From Vibrio orientalis CIP 102891 = ATCC 33934 (lineage in GTDB: Bacteria; Pseudomonadota; Gammaproteobacteria; Enterobacterales; Vibrionaceae), in assembly GCF_000176235.1 (NCBI RefSeq), contig NZ_ACZV01000005.1, positions 186,001-250,000 of the forward strand: a stretch of 64,000 nucleotides of DNA. The letters are read 5' to 3'. Below, in pieces: positions 57,146-64,000 of the stretch. Position 1 is the first letter of the stretch. Each line of letters starts with the position of its first letter. The notes below the pieces were generated by a model, which saw only the letters and a list, made by a program, of their open reading frames with translations, had not been told where the DNA came from and did no database searches. Position numbers and translations under genes: made by a program.

Positions 57146-58351
57146 ATGACAATTGAAATTCTGGTTCCAGATTTACCTGAATCTGTTGCAGACGCTACAG
57201 TAGCAACTTGGCACAAACAACCTGGTGACGTCGTTGAGCGTGACGAAGTACTGGTTGATATCGAAACTGACAAAGTAGTTCTAGAAGTACCAGCTCCAGA
57301 AGCGGGTGTGCTAGAAGCAATTATTGAAGCAGAAGGTACTACGGTACTTTCTAAGCAGCTAATCGCTAAGCTTAAGCCTGGTGCGGTTGCTGGTGAACCA
57401 ACAACGGATACGACTGAGTCTACAGAAGCGTCTCCAGATAAGCGCCATAAAGCTGCGCTTACCGAAGAGAGCAACGATGCGCTAAGTCCAGCTGTTCGTC
57501 GTCTACTTGCAGAGCATGGCTTAGAGCCATCTCAAGTAAAAGGTACGGGTGTTGGCGGTCGTATTACTCGTGAAGATGTTGATGCGCACCTAGCTAATGC
57601 GAAAGCGGCACCTAAAGCGGATGCTCCTGTGGCAGAAGCTCCAGCGGCGGCTCGTAGCCAGAAACGTGTTCCTATGACTCGTCTACGTAAGACAGTTGCA
57701 AACCGTCTTCTTGAAGCGAAGAACAACACGGCAATGCTAACGACGTTTAACGAAGTAAACATGAAGCCAATCATGGATCTTCGTAAGCAGTACAAAGACC
57801 AATTCGAAGAGCGTCACGGTATTCGTCTAGGCTTTATGTCTTTCTACGTGAAAGCGGTGACTGAAGCGCTAAAACGTTACCCTGAAGTCAATGCATCGAT
57901 TGATGGTGAGGACATTGTTTACCACAACTACTTCGACATCAGCATGGCAGTATCTACGCCACGTGGTCTAGTAACTCCAGTATTGAAAGATTGCGACACA
58001 CTAGGCTTTGCTGACGTAGAAAAAGGCATCAAAGAGCTAGCAATCAAAGGCCGTGACGGCAAGCTAACTGTTGATGAGCTAATGGGTGGTAACTTCACTA
58101 TCACTAACGGTGGTGTATTTGGTTCACTGATGTCAACGCCAATCATCAATCCGCCGCAGTCAGCAATTCTTGGTATGCACAAGATCCAAGAGCGCCCAAT
58201 GGCAGTAGATGGCAAGGTAGAAATCCTACCTATGATGTACCTAGCACTGTCTTACGATCACCGTCTAATTGACGGCCGTGAGTCCGTTGGTTTCCTAGTA
58301 ACGATTAAAGAGCTACTAGAAGATCCAGCGCGTCTGCTATTAGACGTTTAA
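57146..58351 (+). CDS. sucB: 2-oxoglutarate dehydrogenase E2 (dihydrolipoyl succinyltransferase)
   Basis: A 401-residue core of the complex. One lipoyl domain (Lys43 in [11 protein letters not shown]), a peripheral-subunit-binding domain ([20 protein letters not shown]), an Ala/Pro linker and the catalytic domain with [17 protein letters not shown] near the end. The length is near E. coli (405). It follows sucA after 28 bp. A structured 205-bp gap separates it from sucC. The E3 subunit Lpd is encoded elsewhere. Confidence 0.99.
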   Translation: MTIEILVPDLPESVADATVATWHKQPGDVVERDEVLVDIETDKVVLEVPAPEAGVLEAIIEAEGTTVLSKQLIAKLKPGAVAGEPTTDTTESTEASPDKRHKAALTEESNDALSPAVRRLLAEHGLEPSQVKGTGVGGRITREDVDAHLANAKAAPKADAPVAEAPAAARSQKRVPMTRLRKTVANRLLEAKNNTAMLTTFNEVNMKPIMDLRKQYKDQFEERHGIRLGFMSFYVKAVTEALKRYPEVNASIDGEDIVYHNYFDISMAVSTPRGLVTPVLKDCDTLGFADVEKGIKELAIKGRDGKLTVDELMGGNFTITNGGVFGSLMSTPIINPPQSAILGMHKIQERPMAVDGKVEILPMMYLALSYDHRLIDGRESVGFLVTIKELLEDPARLLLDV

Positions 58352-58360
58352 TATCGCTAA

Positions 58361-58467
58361 AACGTCTAGTTACCTTGGGTCGCTAGACGTTCGATAGTTT
58401 CAAGGGCTAGACTAGCTCAACTGTCTGGCCTTCACTTGAACCATTGTTTGTTGCTGGATAAACAATG
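58361..58467 (+). other. Three stacked hairpins between sucB and sucC
   Basis: Hairpin 1 is AACGTCTAG/CTAGACGTT (58361-58391). Hairpin 2 is TTCAAG-GGCTAGAC/GTCTGGCC-CTTGAA (58399-58440), with 14 bp and a 4-nt bulge. Hairpin 3 is CATTGTTT/AAACAATG (58442-58467). None has a T tract, so they are more likely processing or stability elements than terminators. Confidence 0.7.
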
Positions 58468-58556
58468 ATTTATTTGAGAAGACCCTACAGACGTACGCAG
58501 CATAGCGACGTTATGGAAATAATAATCCCTTAAGGGAAAATAAACGGAATATCAAA

Positions 58557-59723
58557 ATGAATTTGCATGAATACCAAGCCAAACAGCTGTTTGCAGAATT
58601 CGGTTTGCCTGTACCGGAAGGCTTCGCTTGTGATACACCACAAGAAGCTTTTGAAGCTGCAGGTCGCATTACAACTGAGAAGAAAGTTGTAAAGTGTCAG
58701 GTTCACGCGGGTGGACGTGGTAAAGCGGGTGGCGTTGAGCTACACGACACGAAAGATGGCGTTAAAGAGTTTGCTCAAAAGTGGCTAGGTAAAAACCTAG
58801 TGACTTACCAAACAGATGCAAACGGTCAGCCTGTAACAAAAATCTTAGTTGAAGAAGCGTCGAACATCGCAAATGAACTATACCTAGGTGCTGTTGTAGA
58901 CCGCGCTAGTCGTAAAATTGTATTCATGGCTTCTACTGAAGGCGGCGTGGATATCGAAAAAATCGCAGAAGAAACCCCTGAGTTGATTCACAAAGCGGCA
59001 ATCGATCCATTAGTTGGCCCTCAAGCTTATCAAGGTCGCGAGCTAGCGTTTAAGCTAGGTCTTAAAGGTGACCAAATCAAACAATTCGTTAAGATCTTTA
59101 TGGGTCTTGGTGAGATGTTCGCTCAGTACGACTTAGCTCTACTAGAGATCAACCCTCTTGTTATTACTGGTGAAGGCAACCTGCTTTGTCTAGACGGTAA
59201 GATCAACATCGACTCAAATGCACTTTACCGTCAGCCTAAGCTGCGTGAAATGCACGATCCTTCACAGGAAGATGAGCGTGAAGCGCACGCAGCTCAGTGG
59301 GAACTGAACTACGTAGCACTTGATGGCAACGTTGGCTGTATGGTTAACGGTGCAGGCCTTGCGATGGGTACGATGGATATCGTAAACCTACATGGCGGCA
59401 AACCTGCTAACTTCCTAGACGTTGGTGGCGGCGCAACAAAAGAGCGTGTTGCTGAAGCATTTAAGATCATCCTTTCTGATGACAATGTGAAAGCAGTACT
59501 TGTAAACATCTTCGGTGGTATCGTTCGTTGTGACATGATCGCAGAAGGTATTATCGGTGCGGTTAAAGAAGTCGGCGTAACGGTTCCTGTTGTTGTTCGT
59601 CTTGAAGGTACTAACGCTGACCTAGGTCGCGAAGTACTTGCTAATTCTGATGTTGATATCATTGCTGCTGAGTCGCTAACAGATGCTGCTCAGAAAGTTG
59701 TTGCTGCTGCGGAGGCTAAATAA
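58557..59723 (+). CDS. sucC: Succinyl-CoA synthetase beta subunit
   Basis: A 388-residue ATP-grasp subunit that with SucD converts succinyl-CoA to succinate, making ATP or [23 protein letters not shown], the block [39 protein letters not shown] and [17 protein letters not shown] are family signatures. The length equals E. coli (388). Its stop overlaps the sucD ATG (TAATG). Confidence 0.99.
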   Translation: MNLHEYQAKQLFAEFGLPVPEGFACDTPQEAFEAAGRITTEKKVVKCQVHAGGRGKAGGVELHDTKDGVKEFAQKWLGKNLVTYQTDANGQPVTKILVEEASNIANELYLGAVVDRASRKIVFMASTEGGVDIEKIAEETPELIHKAAIDPLVGPQAYQGRELAFKLGLKGDQIKQFVKIFMGLGEMFAQYDLALLEINPLVITGEGNLLCLDGKINIDSNALYRQPKLREMHDPSQEDEREAHAAQWELNYVALDGNVGCMVNGAGLAMGTMDIVNLHGGKPANFLDVGGGATKERVAEAFKIILSDDNVKAVLVNIFGGIVRCDMIAEGIIGAVKEVGVTVPVVVRLEGTNADLGREVLANSDVDIIAAESLTDAAQKVVAAAEAK

Positions 59724-60595
59724 TGTCTGTACTAATTAACAAAGACACTAAAGTAATCTGTCAGGGCTTCACTGGTGGTCAAGGTACTTTCCACTCAGAG
59801 CAAGCTATCGCGTACGGTACGCAGATGGTTGGTGGTGTTTCGCCTGGTAAAGGTGGTCAAACTCACCTAGGTCAACCTGTATTCAACACAGTACGTGAAG
59901 CTGTAGAAGCAACGGGCGCAACTGCGACTGTTATCTACGTACCAGCTCCGTTCTGTAAAGATGCAATCCTTGAAGCGATAGATGCAGGTATCGAGCTTAT
60001 CGTGACAATCACAGAAGGTATCCCAACAACAGATATGATCGATGTAAAAGTGAAGCTAGAAGAAACTGGCGTTCGCATGATCGGTCCCAACTGTCCAGGT
60101 GTTATCACTCCTGATGAGTGTAAGATTGGCATCATGCCAGGTCACATTCATAAGAAAGGTAAAGTGGGTATCGTTTCACGCTCAGGTACACTAACGTACG
60201 AAGCGGTTAAGCAAACAACTGATGAAGGTTTCGGCCAATCTACTTGTGTAGGTATCGGTGGTGACCCAATCCCTGGTTCAAACTTTATCGATATTCTAAA
60301 GTTGTTCCAAGAAGACCCTGAAACAGAAGCAATCGTAATGATTGGTGAAATCGGTGGTACTGCGGAAGAAGAAGCAGCAGCGTACATCAAAGAGAACGTT
60401 ACGAAACCAGTCGTTTCTTACATTGCAGGTGTTACTGCTCCTCCTGGTAAACGTATGGGTCACGCAGGTGCAATCATCTCAGGTGGTAAAGGCACAGCGG
60501 AAGACAAGTTTGCGGCTCTAGAAGCGGCAGGCGTTAAGACTGTTAAGTCTCTTGCTGACATCGGCAAAGGTCTACGTGAAGTAACAGGTTGGTAA
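59723..60595 (+). CDS. sucD: Succinyl-CoA synthetase alpha subunit
   Basis: A 290-residue subunit with the CoA-binding Rossmann motif ([19 protein letters not shown]) and the phosphorylated His in [18 protein letters not shown]. The length equals E. coli (289). It is the last gene of the sdh-suc unit and is followed by a strong terminator. No long 3' untranslated region is present, so an SdhX-like sRNA of the enterobacterial kind is not evident. Confidence 0.99.
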   Translation: MSVLINKDTKVICQGFTGGQGTFHSEQAIAYGTQMVGGVSPGKGGQTHLGQPVFNTVREAVEATGATATVIYVPAPFCKDAILEAIDAGIELIVTITEGIPTTDMIDVKVKLEETGVRMIGPNCPGVITPDECKIGIMPGHIHKKGKVGIVSRSGTLTYEAVKQTTDEGFGQSTCVGIGGDPIPGSNFIDILKLFQEDPETEAIVMIGEIGGTAEEEAAAYIKENVTKPVVSYIAGVTAPPGKRMGHAGAIISGGKGTAEDKFAALEAAGVKTVKSLADIGKGLREVTGW

Positions 60596-60615
60596 TTTAA
60601 CCTGCTTCAAATGAG

Positions 60616-60645
60616 AAAGGCTTGGCACATCGCCAAGCCTTTTTG
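60616..60645 (+). terminator. Terminator of the sdh-suc unit
   Basis: AAAGGCTTGGC/GCCAAGCCTTT, an 11-bp stem with a 5-nt loop and T run. Confidence 0.94.
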
Positions 60646-60666
60646 TTTTCTACTCTTCAACTATTT

Positions 60667-60708
60667 ATCATTCCATAGAGCAACGAAGGAGAGAGTAGGA
60701 AATCTCTA
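60667..60708 (+). repeat. Half palindromic element, copy 9
   Basis: Only the left arm is present (ATCATTCCATAGAGCAACG through GGAAATCTC). The right arm is missing. Its last bases overlap the stop codon of the minus-strand gene at 60706, so coding sequence begins where the centre of the element should be. Confidence 0.85.
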
Positions 60709-60993
60709 TTTCGCTAACTTTTTCTCAATCGCAATCAATCTTGCTGTTAGATCCTGTACTTGCTTTTCTAACTGTTCAATTCGATCTGAATCAACGTCTT
60801 GTTTTTTTGCTGCCACTTCGATTTTAGGCACGCGATTCGAACTTTTCCAACTCTTCAAGGTTGTAATCAAAGCTGGCATAGGCACAGGTGTACTCAAACG
60901 CGCTTTTACTAGTGCGACTGTCGGCTCTTTCCCTTCTGCGTGTAACTGTTCAAGGACATCTTTTAGCTCTTGGCTAACATCTTGAGTAAGCAT
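60706..60993 (-). CDS. KfrA_N-like DNA-binding protein with coiled coil
   Basis: A 95-residue protein. Residues 1-55 (VLEQLHAEGKEPTVALVKAR, then PMPALITTLKSWKS) resemble the N-terminal helix-turn-helix of KfrA-type proteins (pattern GkxPTvxxVrxxL, then tLkxWr). Residues 65-95 form a short coiled coil (RIEQLEKQVQDLTARLIAIEKKL). A DNA-binding role is inferred from this resemblance only. The 3' end coincides with the half palindrome, so the C-terminus may have been set by that element. Confidence 0.65.
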   Translation of the reverse strand: MLTQDVSQELKDVLEQLHAEGKEPTVALVKARLSTPVPMPALITTLKSWKSSNRVPKIEVAAKKQDVDSDRIEQLEKQVQDLTARLIAIEKKLAK

Positions 60994-61070
60994 ATAACCT
61001 CCATTGTGCTGATGTATTTAATCATACCCAGTCAATCTAAAATTGGCGAATAGAAAATAGTGAAAGAGTT

Positions 61071-61088
61071 TGTGCGAGATCTCTCACA
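61071..61088. promoter_or_regulatory. VarA/GacA/UvrY-type box of csrB
   Basis: TGTGCGAGATCTCTCACA is an 18-bp palindrome with one mismatch, matching the known TGTAAG-N6-CTTACA class that phosphorylated GacA, UvrY, SirA or VarA binds upstream of CsrA-titrating RNAs. It lies about 175 bp before the predicted start of csrB. Confidence 0.85.
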
Positions 61089-61213
61089 CCTGCTGTGAGA
61101 CAAACTGCGTTTTAAACACAAGATAAGTACCTGAGGTGAGTTTAACCTTTTGATTTGTAGTTAAATTTTGTTTTGTTTCAATATTGTTGCGTTTTTTTGA
61201 TTTACTACAAGCA

Positions 61214-61241
61214 TTGTCTCTGGCGCTCATTCGCGTAAATT
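61214..61241 (+). promoter_or_regulatory. Promoter of csrB
   Basis: TTGTCT (61214-61219), a 16-bp spacer and TAAATT (61236-61241). Confidence 0.6.
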
Positions 61242-61247
61242 AGAACC

Positions 61248-61645
61248 TGTCGGAAGGATACTGACACGGAACAGGAAAGACCAAGGATTGGGAATCTTCA
61301 GGAAGAAGATTGGTTGACTAGGATAGTTAATCAAGCACGGAGCGAAAAGGCATTGTAAGGAAACAGCCACTGACAGGATGTGAGTGACAAGGAAGGCAAT
61401 GGACTCCTCTAGGAAGAGGCTAGGACAGTATCAGGAAGATACACAGGACACCACTTAAGGATAGAGTGATGTGCGCTAACTAGGATATGTTAGCTATCAG
61501 GATGATGAGGACACCGCTAGGAAGGCGACGGTTGGATAATACTGAAGGATTCAGTAGCTATTATGGAAGATGCATGGAGCACCTTTTGTAGCCGGAATGC
61601 TGCGAGTAAGACTTATAACCCCGATACTGATGTATCGGGGTTTTT
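61248..61645 (+). ncRNA. csrB: CsrB-family RNA, CsrA antagonist
   Basis: About 398 nt with no ORF. By hand count there are about 27 GGA triplets, mostly as AGGA, many in the loops of short hairpins (for example TCTTC-AGGA-AGAAGA, CCTCT-AGGA-AGAGG, GTATC-AGGA-AGATAC, CGCT-AGGA-AGGCG). Each such loop can bind CsrA, so the RNA sponges CsrA and relieves its control of translation. The 3' end is a strong terminator (61617-61645). A VarA-type box and a promoter lie upstream. Vibrios carry several Csr sRNAs, and which paralogue this is cannot be told. The 5' end is inferred from the promoter. Confidence 0.93.
61617..61645 (+). terminator. Terminator of csrB
   Basis: AACCCCGATAC/GTATCGGGGTT with a TGAT loop, followed by T. 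Confidence 0.95.
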
Positions 61646-61781
61646 CTTAGATCTCACCTTTACTAATAACTCTAATAACAATGTGCTAAAAACAACCTAG
61701 ATCAATAAAGGTTGCTATCAGTTGGTATAAATTTTCGGCTTTGTTTTATAAGACAAGAACTGCTGCTTACAAGGATGTGTC

Positions 61782-62300
61782 ATGACTATTGTGACTCGCC
61801 GATCGTTATTAGTACCTTATAACGACTCATTACAATCTGAGTTTCTTATTCTCAACTGTTGTGCGATCAATCGCGCGCAAATGAATGGGGCGCACACGGT
61901 GTCGTCCGCTAAGAGACTGTTTGAACAGGTACTAACAGACCCTAATATCTACGCCAGAGCGGTACTAGACAGTAGTACTCGTGACTATATCGGTCATGTG
62001 TTTGTTTGTGATCTAGACGGTGAACCTGAGCTTGGATATATCTTTGATAAAAATTACTGGGGAAGAGGGATCGCCAGCGAAGTGTTGCAGGCGTTTTTTC
62101 CAAAGGCATTGCGCGACTTAAACATCAACAAAGTCATCGCAACAGCCAATGTCGGCCATGAGCCTTCAATTCGAATTTTAAATAAACTGGGTTTTGTACT
62201 CAATGCCCATAAAGCTGATACGTTCGGTCCCTATGATGAGTACCTATTTACATCCGATGCGGTGGTAGAGCCACCTTTGCTAGTCGGAAGCCTTGCATAA
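61782..62300 (+). CDS. GNAT-family N-acetyltransferase
   Basis: A 172-residue acetyltransferase of the RimJ/RimL type. The acetyl-CoA site is in ELGYIFDKNYWGRGIASEVL (the pattern WGRGIAxE). The C-terminal EPSIRILNKLGFVLNAHK is the usual helix and strand where the cofactor docks. The substrate is unknown, with candidates such as ribosomal proteins, amines or small metabolites. It is a single gene after csrB. Its last 53 bp overlap the convergent DUF3301 gene. Confidence 0.9.
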   Translation: MTIVTRRSLLVPYNDSLQSEFLILNCCAINRAQMNGAHTVSSAKRLFEQVLTDPNIYARAVLDSSTRDYIGHVFVCDLDGEPELGYIFDKNYWGRGIASEVLQAFFPKALRDLNINKVIATANVGHEPSIRILNKLGFVLNAHKADTFGPYDEYLFTSDAVVEPPLLVGSLA

Positions 62301-62547
62301 TAATCTCCCCTTGGTAGCAGTCGTCACCCAGTGACGAAAACTCAAATTGATAGATAGAATGCCAACGCCAGACACCGTCTGGCGTTTTAAGTTTGTGACG
62401 TTTGAGAGCGACACTGACTAATTGAAGATCGAGCTCTTTGCACTTTCGCAATGCGATGCTTTTAGCTATTTCCGCCTGTCGTCTTTGCTGCCAAAACAGA
62501 AGACAGACAATGGCAAGAGCTAGAATAGCAAAGAGGTCATGAATCAT
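62248..62547 (-). CDS. DUF3301 membrane-anchored protein
   Basis: A 99-residue protein with one N-terminal transmembrane helix (LFAILALAIVCLLFW) and a cytoplasmic or periplasmic domain ending in YQFEFSSLGDDCYQGEIIM and a Pro-Pro-His. This is the DUF3301 pattern, function unknown. Its 3' end overlaps the GNAT gene antisense by 53 bp, and its start lies 2 bp from the DUF3549 stop, so the two form an operon. Confidence 0.87.
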   Translation of the reverse strand: MIHDLFAILALAIVCLLFWQQRRQAEIAKSIALRKCKELDLQLVSVALKRHKLKTPDGVWRWHSIYQFEFSSLGDDCYQGEIIMQGFRLAKVALPPHRM

Positions 62548-62549
62548 AA

Positions 62550-63587
62550 TTAAGCCTTAGTTGCTTGTTGCAGTCGAATAAGCGCTTGTGCCAGCTCCTC
62601 TGAAGGGCTTGAGTGCAGCAAAGGCAGTAAAACCATTCTAAGTTCAGGTAGCATAACAAGATCAGCAAACAGCTGATTAAACAGAGTTTGGTTGCCAGTT
62701 TGTGCTAAGCGCAGCAGGAACTGCTCTGCTGTCTTTGCATCACTAAGCCAATGCCAACTGCGACCTGCTATGCCAATTAATATCTCTTGATGGCTTAAGC
62801 GCGGGCTAGCAAGAATGGCATCAAAGATCGGTTGTGCTATGGATGTCGTTGCGCCAGATAGGGCACGTGTTAACGCTGAAAGTAGGAACAGGTCTGGTTG
62901 TTCATTTTCAATCTGCTGCTTGGCCATCTCGGCAATTCGCTCAGCGAGCTTATTCGAAAGTTCGGTGTGCTCTAACGCCCCAAGTAGTGCATAAAGCGGT
63001 TCATTAGGTAGGTGTTGCAGCGCTTTGCGTACATTAACGCCATTTTGCTCTTGGCCTAGGCGCGCACAGATATCAGTCACGCCTTGTAGGCCAACCGTGT
63101 GCCATTTATCCCACTCTAATCCGCCCGAAAAGTAGTGCTGAGCGTGCTCATAATATTGGCTACAAGGCAGATCTAGCGAGGCACGAACTTGGCTGTGAAA
63201 GACCGCCATCTTGTCTTCAGCAGGTTTGAAGGTATAAGGGTTGTTGGACAGCTTCTCTTGTTGCTCTTCACTCATATCTTGATTGATACGAGTACCCATT
63301 GCTTCAATCACGTACTTTAAGAAGTTACCAATGTCTGACTGCTTAAGTAAGCCACGCTCATCAAGATCAAACTTTAGAAACCAAATCCATGGCTGTTGCT
63401 CTTTGTTCCAATAAGCGATCGCAATATGGGCTTTACGCTGCATTGGGTAAGGGTATGGCAGTTGACCTTTCTCAGCATCAGCAAAGGTTTTTGCGTCGAT
63501 GGTTTTGATACGACGCCCAAGATCAAACACTTGATACTGGCAGTCACTGTCATTGAGCAGTTGGGTGAGGGTATGAATCGTTTCCAT
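62550..63587 (-). CDS. DUF3549 family protein
   Basis: A 345-residue cytoplasmic protein without signal or membrane segments. METIHTLTQLLNDSDCQYQVFDLGRRIKTI, then FADAEKGQLPYPYPMQ and WIWFLKFDLDERGLL, is the DUF3549 pattern. The C-terminal half is helical with repeat-like segments. Function is unknown. Pairing with the DUF3301 gene is close (2 bp), which suggests a joint role. yqcC starts 77 bp away on the opposite strand. Confidence 0.87.
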   Translation of the reverse strand: METIHTLTQLLNDSDCQYQVFDLGRRIKTIDAKTFADAEKGQLPYPYPMQRKAHIAIAYWNKEQQPWIWFLKFDLDERGLLKQSDIGNFLKYVIEAMGTRINQDMSEEQQEKLSNNPYTFKPAEDKMAVFHSQVRASLDLPCSQYYEHAQHYFSGGLEWDKWHTVGLQGVTDICARLGQEQNGVNVRKALQHLPNEPLYALLGALEHTELSNKLAERIAEMAKQQIENEQPDLFLLSALTRALSGATTSIAQPIFDAILASPRLSHQEILIGIAGRSWHWLSDAKTAEQFLLRLAQTGNQTLFNQLFADLVMLPELRMVLLPLLHSSPSEELAQALIRLQQATKA

Positions 63588-63663
63588 TGGAGAATTGTCC
63601 TAACTTTCTTTCCTCTATAAATGGTACTCTTAGGCCAATTTTCAAGGTCCAATATCAAGTTTA

Positions 63664-63984
63664 ATGACGAAAGAAAAACAATTAGTCGAGTTAATCGACG
63701 CTTTAGAAGGTGAGATGCAAGAATTGGGGCTGTGGCAACAACACACTCCTAGTGTTGAAGCACTAAGCAGTCAGGAGCCTTTTGCTATCGATAGCCTCAC
63801 TCCTCTTGAGTGGTTGCAATGGATATTTGTCGCGCGCATACGTCTACTATTGAAAGACAATCAGCCGTTGCCAATTGGGTTTGCGATGGCCGCTTATTTT
63901 GAAGAGTGCTGGAAACACGAGCAGGAGATGAACTCACTGATCAATATTATCCAACAGATAGATAAGGTATGTAGCGATGCTTGA
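63664..63984 (+). CDS. yqcC: YqcC family protein (DUF446)
   Basis: A 106-residue helical protein. LVELIDALEGEMQELGLW, then FAIDSLTPLEWLQWIFVARI and AMAAYFEECWK, match the YqcC pattern. The function is unknown. Its stop overlaps the start of truC (ATGCTTGA), the same pairing as in E. coli, so a role connected with tRNA modification is possible but unproven. Confidence 0.9.
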   Translation: MTKEKQLVELIDALEGEMQELGLWQQHTPSVEALSSQEPFAIDSLTPLEWLQWIFVARIRLLLKDNQPLPIGFAMAAYFEECWKHEQEMNSLINIIQQIDKVCSDA

Positions 63985-64000
63985 GATTGTTTTCCAAGAT
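63977..64000 (+). CDS. truC: tRNA pseudouridine synthase C, first codons
   Basis: The window ends inside this gene. Only MLEIVFQD is visible, which resembles the MLEILYQDEW start of E. coli TruC (pseudouridine 65 in tRNA). It overlaps the yqcC stop by 8 bp in the conserved yqcC-truC order. The call rests mainly on that context. Confidence 0.72.

Larger units (their letters stand above)
60994..61247. other. Control region of csrB
   Basis: 254 bp, AT-rich, no ORF. It holds a VarA-type box (61071-61088), a second half-site TGTGAGACAAAC just after it (61095 on), and the csrB promoter at its end. Confidence 0.7.

Noticed and set aside
60596..60645. SdhX-like sRNA in the sucD 3' region
   Set aside because: The untranslated region before the terminator is only about 20 nt and shows no seed-like conserved segment that I could recognise.

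Overview
The window reads as a stretch of the main chromosome of a Vibrio species (Vibrionaceae). The evidence is a VarA-type box in front of a CsrB-like RNA, a type IV minor-pilin cluster directly after dnaJ, and several small DUF families that I associate with vibrios (DUF3622, DUF3149, DUF2788, DUF3301, DUF3549). I cannot name the species. There is no rRNA, CRISPR array, transposase, integrase, phage module or recognisable defence system. This is ordinary, well-kept core chromosome with some unusual non-coding DNA.

Layout. 1-271 is the end of grpE. 553-1827 is a sodium/dicarboxylate-type symporter. 1917-2354 holds tandem repeats. 2445-5842 is dnaK-dnaJ behind a heat-shock promoter. 5889-9212 is a set of five minor pilins (pilE divergent from fimT-pilW-pilX-pilV). 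9487-11046 is an AbgT-family transporter, then tadA, a 45-residue basic ORF and mltF. 14042-17971 is purL with a PUR box. 18313-24752 carries small conserved genes, purMN divergent from upp with a perfect PUR box between them, rluF, smrA and a DUF3149 membrane peptide. 24950-25570 is a tRNA-Pro locus with decayed tRNA copies on both sides. 25576-26980 encodes two secreted proteins. 27387-39791 is chitin/GlcNAc use (GH20 hexosaminidase, nagC, nagA, nagE) interleaved with a peptide transporter, asnB and a cation/proton antiporter. 40039-47060 is glnS, fur, DUF4442, fldA, DUF2788, ybfF, seqA and pgm. 47448-49079 is DUF1853 and ybgI. 49286-60595 is gltA divergent from sdhCDAB-sucABCD, the core of the TCA cycle. 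60706-64000 has a KfrA-like protein, the csrB RNA, a GNAT acetyltransferase, DUF3301, DUF3549, yqcC and the start of truC.

From asnB to sucD the gene content and order closely follow the 15-17 minute region of Escherichia coli (asnB, nagC, nagA, nagE, glnS, fur, fldA, ybfF, seqA, pgm, ybgI, gltA, sdh, suc). Differences are that nagB is absent and a CPA2 antiporter sits between asnB and nagC.

The most distinctive non-coding feature is a family of 102-104 bp imperfect palindromes. There are eight full copies and one half copy at six loci. All have the same orientation, and every locus lies just 3' of a plus-strand gene. Two loci have tandemly amplified the element with flanking DNA (167 and 177 bp periods). 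Other points of interest are the decayed tRNA-Pro array, the csrB gene with its response-regulator box, three stacked hairpins between sucB and sucC, and a perfect inverted repeat between fur and a DUF4442 gene.
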